A stretch of DNA of 12,380 nucleotides from Stephanodiscus triporus (Eukaryota > Bacillariophyta > Thalassiosirophyceae > Thalassiosirales > Thalassiosiraceae): the NCBI GenBank assembly GCA_036939755.1, contig JALLAZ010001853.1, forward strand, positions 1 through 12,380, read 5' to 3'. The number at the start of each line of letters is the position of its first letter. The stretch's first letter is position 1. The notes beneath the pieces are model-generated. The model was given only the letters and a program-made list of their open reading frames with translations, did no database searches and was not told the origin of the DNA. The translations under genes and the position numbers were made by a program. Below, piece by piece: positions 8,284 to 12,380 of this stretch.

Positions 8284-8342
8284 TGCGCGTCGTCCATTTC
8301 GTCGACCTCGGGCGCGGTGGGGTCGGCGTCGGCGGTCACCAT
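7320..8342 (-). CDS. Mitochondrial carrier, carnitine/acylcarnitine type (SLC25A20-like)
   Basis: A 340-residue inner-membrane exchanger with the three-repeat, six-helix plan of the mitochondrial carrier family. Signature starts: PLDLVKVRMQ at 53-62, PTERIKCLLQ at 164-173 and VADVVKSRYQ at 273-282. Matching second motifs are EGPRGLFRG (96-104), EGGARSLFRG (201-210) and EGGYAGLFRG (302-311). The ERIKCLLQ segment and the third repeat (KSRYQTAPLGEYERY, then AIPASMACFLGMEATRKVL) resemble the carnitine/acylcarnitine carrier, which swaps acylcarnitines for free carnitine; a basic amino acid substrate, as in SLC25A29, remains possible. The usual Pro of the third signature is Val273. A Ser10 tract at 24-33, encoded by a trinucleotide microsatellite, and a Thr6 tract after helix 1 are low-complexity additions. 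The first ATG was used; Met16 is an alternative. Confidence 0.88.
8245..8274. repeat. Trinucleotide microsatellite (GAC)10
   Basis: Ten perfect GAC units on the plus strand lie inside the carrier gene and encode the N-terminal Ser tract on the minus strand. Length is likely to vary between strains. A shorter GTC run at 8092-8109 encodes the Thr tract. Confidence 0.9.
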
Positions 8343-8725
8343 CCGCCGCCGCTAAGGCGTTTCGTGTCTAACGCTGAGAGAACGCTGCAGATATACGAGA
8401 CCAGCGTCCTCTAGTGAGGCCTGATGATAGCGCGATTGGCCTACTTCGTCGGTGTGTTCGCCCATCGATCAGTGAGCCATGAGGGTGTGGGTGAAGAGTG
8501 GTGAATTTATTATTTGTCTCATCTCTTTTTCACTTCTCTCTCTGTGAACCAAAATATCGCTAAATGGTAATCGCCAATCTCACGCGAACAGCAGCCGGCA
8601 ACAGCCGGCAGTCTGTCGTTGCGTCGTTACACGGAATCTCTCCACACCGATAAGTTCATCACCAAACATCACCAATATCCGCCGAGCCATCAACAACAAC
8701 AAAAAAAGAGAAAAAGCGCTCTAGG
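8343..8725. promoter_or_regulatory. Shared divergent promoter region, carrier / citramalate synthase
   Basis: A 383-bp gap between divergent start codons. It includes an AT-rich stretch near 8500-8575 and a 9-bp direct repeat CAGCCGGCA at 8592-8600 and 8602-8610. The final ~50 bp before 8726 are A-rich, as in the leader of LysM B. No known transcription-factor site was recognised with confidence. Confidence 0.4.
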
Positions 8726-10903
8726 ATGAGCTCGACATCATCGAGGAATCCCGCCAAGAAGATGACCCCGACTCGGCGTCTGCTGATGACGATGACGATG
8801 ACGATCGTCGTCGCGTCGACGCCGTCGGCCCTCTCGTTCCAATCGCCTCGCGCGTCGTCGTCGTTGTCGATGTCGTCGTCGAGATCGGCCCCGCTCGCGA
8901 GTCTACGCGCGCGCGACGAGGATAGCAATAAGAATACGAACAAGAAGAGCGGCGTGGCCCCCGAAACCGCCTACGACTGGATCCAGCAGGATTTGGAATC
9001 CCGCGCCGAGGGCGGCGGCGGCGTCGTCACCGACATCGGCGACATCTGCGACCGGCGGGGGGGGGAGCGACGACGACGACAACTGCAGCAGCAGCAGCAG
9101 CGGGAGGGAACGCAGGGCCTGCCGGGCGACGGGGGGACGACGGCGCCGGGGGGCGCCACGGCCCTCATCTACGACACCACGCTGCGCGACGGGACGCAGA
9201 TGGAATCCATCTCCGTCTCGTGCGACGACAAGATCAAGATCACGCGACGGCTGTCGGAGTTCAACGTCGACTACATCGAGGCCGGCTGGCCGGGATCGAA
9301 TCCCAAGGACGAGGAGTACTTCCGCCGTGCGAGGGCCGAGCTCGACGACCTGACCTTCTCCAAGCTCGTGGCATTCGGGAGCACTCGACGCAAGGGCGCG
9401 GCCGCGTGCGACGACGCCCAGATACGCGCGCTGGTGGAAAGCGGCGCCCCGACGGTGTGCATCGTCGCCAAGGCCCACCTGTGGCAGGTCACGGACATAC
9501 TGCGCGCGGATCCCGAGGAGAACCTCGACATGATACGGGATTCGGTGTCCTACCTCGTATCGATGGGGAGGACGGTCATGGTCGACCTGGAGCACTACTT
9601 CGACGGGCACGCGTACGACGCGCCGTACGTCCATCGATGCTGCGAGGCTGCCGTCGAGGGGGGAGCGAGCGTGCTCGTCATGTGCGACACGAACGGCGGG
9701 TCGATGCCGTGGGACGTCGAGCGGGTGGTCGGGGAGGCGTCGACACGATTCGGCGGACGAGCGACGCTCGGGATACACTGCCACAACGACTGCGGACTCG
9801 CGGTCGCGAACAGCCTTACTGCCGTCAGGTCCGGCGTCGGTCTGGTTCAGGGTACGATCAACGGCATCGGTGAGCGCACCGGCAACGCCGACCTATGCTC
9901 CATCGTGCCGTCCCTCGCACTGCACTGCGACGTGCGCGGCATGTCCTGCGGGGACAACCTCGAGGACATCACGTCCCTGTCGCGTTTCATCGACGAGACC
10001 TTGAATCGCACGCCCAACAGGGCCGCTCCCTATGTGGGGGCGTCGGCGTTCGCGCACAAGGGAGGGCTGCACGTGTCGGCCATCGAGCGGAGTCCGGACT
10101 CGTACCAGCACGTCGATCCCGCGAGCGTGGGCAATCGGCTGCGAGTCCTGATCAGCGAGCTCAGCGGGAGGCAGAATATACTCGGTAAGATGCGTATGCT
10201 CGACCTCGAGGATCACAAGGGAGGCGTCGATCTCAACGAGAGGGCCCTCGTCATACTCGACAGGGTCAAGAGGCTGGAGTCGATGGGGTACACATTCGAG
10301 GGCGCTGACGCGAGCGTCGAGCTTATGATACTCCACTCGACGAGGGGGTACTGCCCCCCCTTCCAAGTCTTGGATTACACGGCGCAGGTCTACGACACGA
10401 ACGTCGACAGCGCCAGCAGGGTAATGTCGAAGATGGAACGTCGGGACGTGGTGGCGTCGGGCGACCCGCCCTCCCCGGCATCGTCCGCATCCGCCCTTCC
10501 CCTGGAAATGTTCAGCAGCCTCGCCCGCGCGACCGTGAAGGTGCGCGTGCTCGACGGTCCCGGCCTCAACGACGAGCCGTACCTCGATCGACTCGAGGTG
10601 TCCGAGGGGGACGGTCCAGTCGACGCCCTCGCCAACGCGCTGAAGAAGGCGTTGGTCCCCGGCCACCCCGAGCTCGAGGATCTACAGCTCGTCGATTACA
10701 AGGTTCGCATACTTGATCCTGAATCGGCCACGAGGGCGGCGACGCGGGTGATGATCGAATTCAAGTCGGGGAAAACCGGACAGAAGTGGACGACCGTCAG
10801 CGTCGATAGGAACATCATCAGCGCTAGCCTTAACGCGTTGGTGGACGGCTTCGAGTACGCGTTGAAGGAGACGGTCGCGGCCTGCGTCGTCGATTTCGAG
10901 TGA
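8726..10903 (+). CDS. cimA: Plastid-targeted (R)-citramalate synthase (CimA-type, HMGL-like/LeuA family)
   Basis: A 725-residue enzyme that should condense pyruvate and acetyl-CoA to citramalate, the first step of threonine-independent isoleucine synthesis. Residues 1-37 form a signal peptide (RRLLMTMTMTIVVA) ending SALS|FQSP, the diatom plastid import motif; Met13 is an alternative start. Residues 60-140 are low-complexity, with a Gln5 tract. The catalytic TIM barrel begins at 146: IYDTTLRDGTQ (metal-binding Asp150, catalytic Arg154), YIEAGWPGSNPKD, VAFGSTRRKG, DTNGGSMPW, GIHCHND (metal-binding His351 and His353), and GTINGIGERTGNADL. YVGASAFAHKGGLHVSA at 436-452 and ISELSGRQNILGK follow. 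SNPKD and FGSTRRKG point to the CimA-type subfamily (TIGR00977-like) over true isopropylmalate synthase. Residues about 600-715 are the LeuA dimerisation/allosteric domain (ATVKVRVLDGPG, VDYKVRILD), suggesting end-product feedback. Bacterial relatives are about 530 residues. No intron is seen. Confidence 0.9.
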   Translation: MSSTSSRNPAKKMTPTRRLLMTMTMTIVVASTPSALSFQSPRASSSLSMSSSRSAPLASLRARDEDSNKNTNKKSGVAPETAYDWIQQDLESRAEGGGGVVTDIGDICDRRGGERRRRQLQQQQQREGTQGLPGDGGTTAPGGATALIYDTTLRDGTQMESISVSCDDKIKITRRLSEFNVDYIEAGWPGSNPKDEEYFRRARAELDDLTFSKLVAFGSTRRKGAAACDDAQIRALVESGAPTVCIVAKAHLWQVTDILRADPEENLDMIRDSVSYLVSMGRTVMVDLEHYFDGHAYDAPYVHRCCEAAVEGGASVLVMCDTNGGSMPWDVERVVGEASTRFGGRATLGIHCHNDCGLAVANSLTAVRSGVGLVQGTINGIGERTGNADLCSIVPSLALHCDVRGMSCGDNLEDITSLSRFIDETLNRTPNRAAPYVGASAFAHKGGLHVSAIERSPDSYQHVDPASVGNRLRVLISELSGRQNILGKMRMLDLEDHKGGVDLNERALVILDRVKRLESMGYTFEGADASVELMILHSTRGYCPPFQVLDYTAQVYDTNVDSASRVMSKMERRDVVASGDPPSPASSASALPLEMFSSLARATVKVRVLDGPGLNDEPYLDRLEVSEGDGPVDALANALKKALVPGHPELEDLQLVDYKVRILDPESATRAATRVMIEFKSGKTGQKWTTVSVDRNIISASLNALVDGFEYALKETVAACVVDFE

Positions 10904-11131
10904 GAAACCGAGCAACTCGCGCGAGAGGGACTCCGCTGCCTTCACCTAGCATGGGGAAAAAGCCTACATGATCGTATTTAATGAGTTAGATAACACACCA
11001 TCTATTTTTTCATTACTGTATGCAGTTTCTGATAAGCGAACATGCATCCGAGCGATGGGGGGTGGAGATTGCTCCCTCCATTGCTGGTAGTGCCAAGCGC
11101 CGCGCTCTCCCTCTCTCCGCTCGCTTTGTTT

Positions 11132-12125
11132 TCAAACATCGAACTTCTCCATATCTCCTCGCCAGTGTAATCCGCCCGCTCCTCCTCCTCCTCCTCCTCC
11201 GCCGCCTCCTACGTCGTTCGTGCCGTAATAACCCCCCGTCCTACCCCCGCCAAGGAGCGTGCCATAGTCGCTCGCGGCGTCGAAGAGGGCGCTCCCCCCG
11301 CTGGCGACGCTGCAGCCGGTGTCGACGTCGTACTTCTTGTTGTGATCGTATCGCGCTCCCCCCCTCCGCCTCCCCCTCCCGACGCTGCTCCCCGAGAACG
11401 AGCCCCCCTCGCCGACGTCCGGGTCGTCGTCGAGGTCGGGGTGCATGCACTCCTCGAGCATGTTGCGGCTGCGCAGCCTTCGCGCCGAGAGGGTGCCGAC
11501 CATGACGGCCATCGTCACGACCGTGAAGAGCACTAGTATCAGCTGATCCTGCGACGACGACGAAGTTGACGACGACGACGAGTCGCCGCCGCCGCCGCGC
11601 AGCTTGTTCCGGATGGAGTTCCAACGATCGGCTGCCCCCACTCACGCCCCCGCCATTGGCGTCCCCCCACGCCGCTCCCCTTGGCCTGATCTCCAGGTAA
11701 ACGTCATTCCTGCCCCCATCATGGACGCTCTCGAGGCCAAAGGGCCACTCCCGGAACTCGTATCCTACGTTGTTGTCGATGTTGCGGTTGTGGTTGATCG
11801 AGGGGGGGACGACGACGCTTGCTGCCGCCCCAGCCCCCGCGCTCCCCCCCGTTGAAAGGCTCCTCCCCTCAAGGAACGGCAACGGCACGTATCCCTCTGC
11901 CACAACCATGGCGCTGACGGCGGGCGGCGGCGGCGGCGGGTCCGAGTCCGAGTCCGGGTTGGTGTCCTCCGTGGCCGTAGTCGTCCTCGGCTGATCCGGC
12001 ACGGGCCAGGGGTGGATCGCGTCTTCCCCTCCCCCTCCCCCCCCTCCCTCTCCCCCTTGGGAGGGACTCCGGCTGCACGACCGCCGCCGCCGCCGACCCC
12101 CCGAAGAAAAGGATGTAACCGCCAT
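11132..12125 (-). CDS. Gly/Ser-rich single-pass membrane protein, unknown function (probably 2 exons)
   Basis: I do not recognise this protein. The best model is exon 1 at 12125-11646 and exon 2 at 11548-11132 on the minus strand, about 298 residues. Exon 1 encodes an Arg/Ser- and Gly-rich start, a Pro/Asp/Thr-rich stretch (EDAIHPWPVPDQPRTTT), then EGYVPLPFLEGRSLS and YEFREWPFGLESVHDGG. Exon 2 opens with the hydrophobic segment QLILVLFTVVTMAVMVGTL followed by SARRLRSRN, so one membrane helix with positive residues after it, and ends in a Gly-rich tail. The two exons lie in different frames, bridged by a 97-nt intron. The alternative is a single-base frameshift in a G5 run at 11636-11640. The true N-terminus is uncertain: another frame immediately upstream reads VDGGYILFFGGSAAAAVVQ but has no ATG. 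The gene may extend rightward or be truncated by the insertion-like DNA beyond 12145. Confidence 0.5.
11549..11645 (-). other. Probable 97-nt intron in the Gly/Ser-rich membrane protein gene
   Basis: On the minus strand the donor is GTGAGT and the acceptor TCGTCGTCGCAG. The length matches the 90- and 101-nt introns of the glutaredoxin-like gene, and GTGAGT is also its intron 2 donor. Removal is phase 0 and brings the two coding frames together directly before the membrane segment. The interval can also be read through in the second frame (RWNSIRNKLRGGGG then a Ser tract), so a frameshift or retained intron is not excluded. Confidence 0.55.
12022..12058. repeat. 37-nt pure pyrimidine/purine tract with G-quadruplex potential on minus
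   Basis: Every base from 12022 to 12058 is C or T on the plus strand. The minus strand, which is the coding strand of the overlapping gene, therefore has five G runs separated by single A or AGA, including a G8 run. This fits a four-tract G-quadruplex pattern in DNA or mRNA, and it encodes part of a Gly-rich stretch. Confidence 0.7.
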
Positions 12126-12147
12126 CCACGGCAAGCGTTCCCAATGC

Positions 12148-12244
12148 TACATGGACGCAGCCTTTTTTTGTGCCTTGTACTTCTTATCCTGTTTGCGGCA
12201 CAAAAAAGTGTGCTGGCACACTTTTTCTTAGCAAATACATGGAC
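12148..12244. mobile_element. 79-bp hairpin-rich segment between 9-bp direct repeats (possible tiny insertion)
   Basis: TACATGGAC occurs at 12148-12156 and again at 12236-12244, like a target-site duplication. The 79 bp between them contain overlapping inverted repeats: TTTTTTGTGCC (12164-12174) with GGCACAAAAAA (12197-12207), and AAAAAGTGTGC (12203-12213) with GCACACTTTTT (12216-12226). The middle arm can pair with either side but not both. A 9-bp duplication would fit Mutator-like elements, but clear terminal inverted repeats are lacking, so this is tentative. Confidence 0.35.
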
Positions 12245-12272
12245 CCATGAAGAGACCGTTCACCACAAATGC

Positions 12273-12311
12273 TTAACCCTTTCCCGCCGTGGTACGACAT
12301 TGGTACGACAT
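12273..12311 (+). mobile_element. Possible piggyBac-like terminus: TTAA-CCCTTT plus 11-bp tandem repeat
   Basis: TTAA at 12273-12276 is followed by CCCTTTCCCGCC, the arrangement expected at a piggyBac-type end (TTAA target, CCY-starting terminus). A subterminal perfect tandem repeat of TGGTACGACAT follows at 12290-12300 and 12301-12311. No transposase is visible and the window ends at 12380, so the element body would lie to the right. The tandem repeat itself is certain; the transposon identity is inferred. Confidence 0.35.
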
Positions 12312-12380
12312 TTGGCTTTACCGGTCCGTATCTCCTCTAATAATGGTCTGATTGACATGATTGCAAGTGGAAAAGTGTTT

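Noticed and set aside
7195..8355. 386-codon plus-strand frame across the carrier gene
   Set aside because: Full antisense shadow of a well-supported carrier; its Ser/Pro/Thr-rich content follows from GC-rich codons on the other strand.
8903..9784. 293-codon minus-strand frame within citramalate synthase
   Set aside because: Antisense shadow of a strongly conserved catalytic domain.
11241..11645. Continuation of the last gene's exon 1 frame to 11241
   Set aside because: Past 11645 this frame becomes Arg-rich and featureless, while the other frame gives a membrane helix and a normal C-terminus.
1..12380. Bacterial operon, CRISPR array, phage or defence-island reading of the window
   Set aside because: Introns, alternating strands, plastid leaders and eukaryotic families rule this out; no regularly spaced repeats or phage genes were seen.

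Overview
The window looks like nuclear DNA of a photosynthetic heterokont, most probably a diatom. The reasons are short GT-AG introns (101, 90 and probably 97 nt) in a compact genome, eukaryote-only families (a TYW2-type tRNA-modifying enzyme and a mitochondrial carrier), and pre-sequences that combine a signal peptide with a Ser/Ala-x-Ser|Phe cleavage motif. That motif is the 'ASAFAP-like' signature of import into four-membrane plastids. The species cannot be named from this sequence.

Layout. Bases 1-1889 are gene-poor and AT-richer by eye. They hold one small ORF broken by an in-frame TGA (82-537, minus) and scattered weak coding remnants. From 1890 onward come seven genes with strictly alternating strands: LysM/UBA-like protein A (-), DUF836 glutaredoxin-like protein (+, three exons), TYW2 (-), LysM/UBA-like protein B (+), carnitine/acylcarnitine-type mitochondrial carrier (-), citramalate synthase (+), and a glycine/serine-rich single-pass membrane protein (-, probably two exons). 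This gives three divergent pairs sharing short 5' gaps (250, 195 and 383 bp) and three convergent 3' gaps (129, 678 and 228 bp).

Roles. The two LysM proteins are paralogs sharing an N-terminal motif, one LysM domain and a UBA-like C-terminal module, which is duplicated in tandem only in A. The glutaredoxin-like protein keeps CxxC and the cis-proline and may be targeted to the plastid or secretory route. TYW2 belongs to wybutosine synthesis on tRNA-Phe. The carrier resembles SLC25A20 and would serve mitochondria. The CimA-type citramalate synthase carries a clear plastid-type leader, which suggests a plastid, threonine-independent entry to isoleucine. The genes do not form one pathway; they look like ordinary housekeeping neighbours.

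The right edge (about 12140-12380) looks like mobile-element debris: a 79-bp hairpin-rich segment between 9-bp direct repeats, followed by TTAA-CCCTTT with an 11-bp tandem repeat, which could be a piggyBac-like terminus. The most noteworthy points are the LysM/UBA-like pair, the plastid citramalate synthase, the disrupted ORF, and the gene-plus-insertion structure at the right end. I did not see a convincing undescribed multi-gene system.
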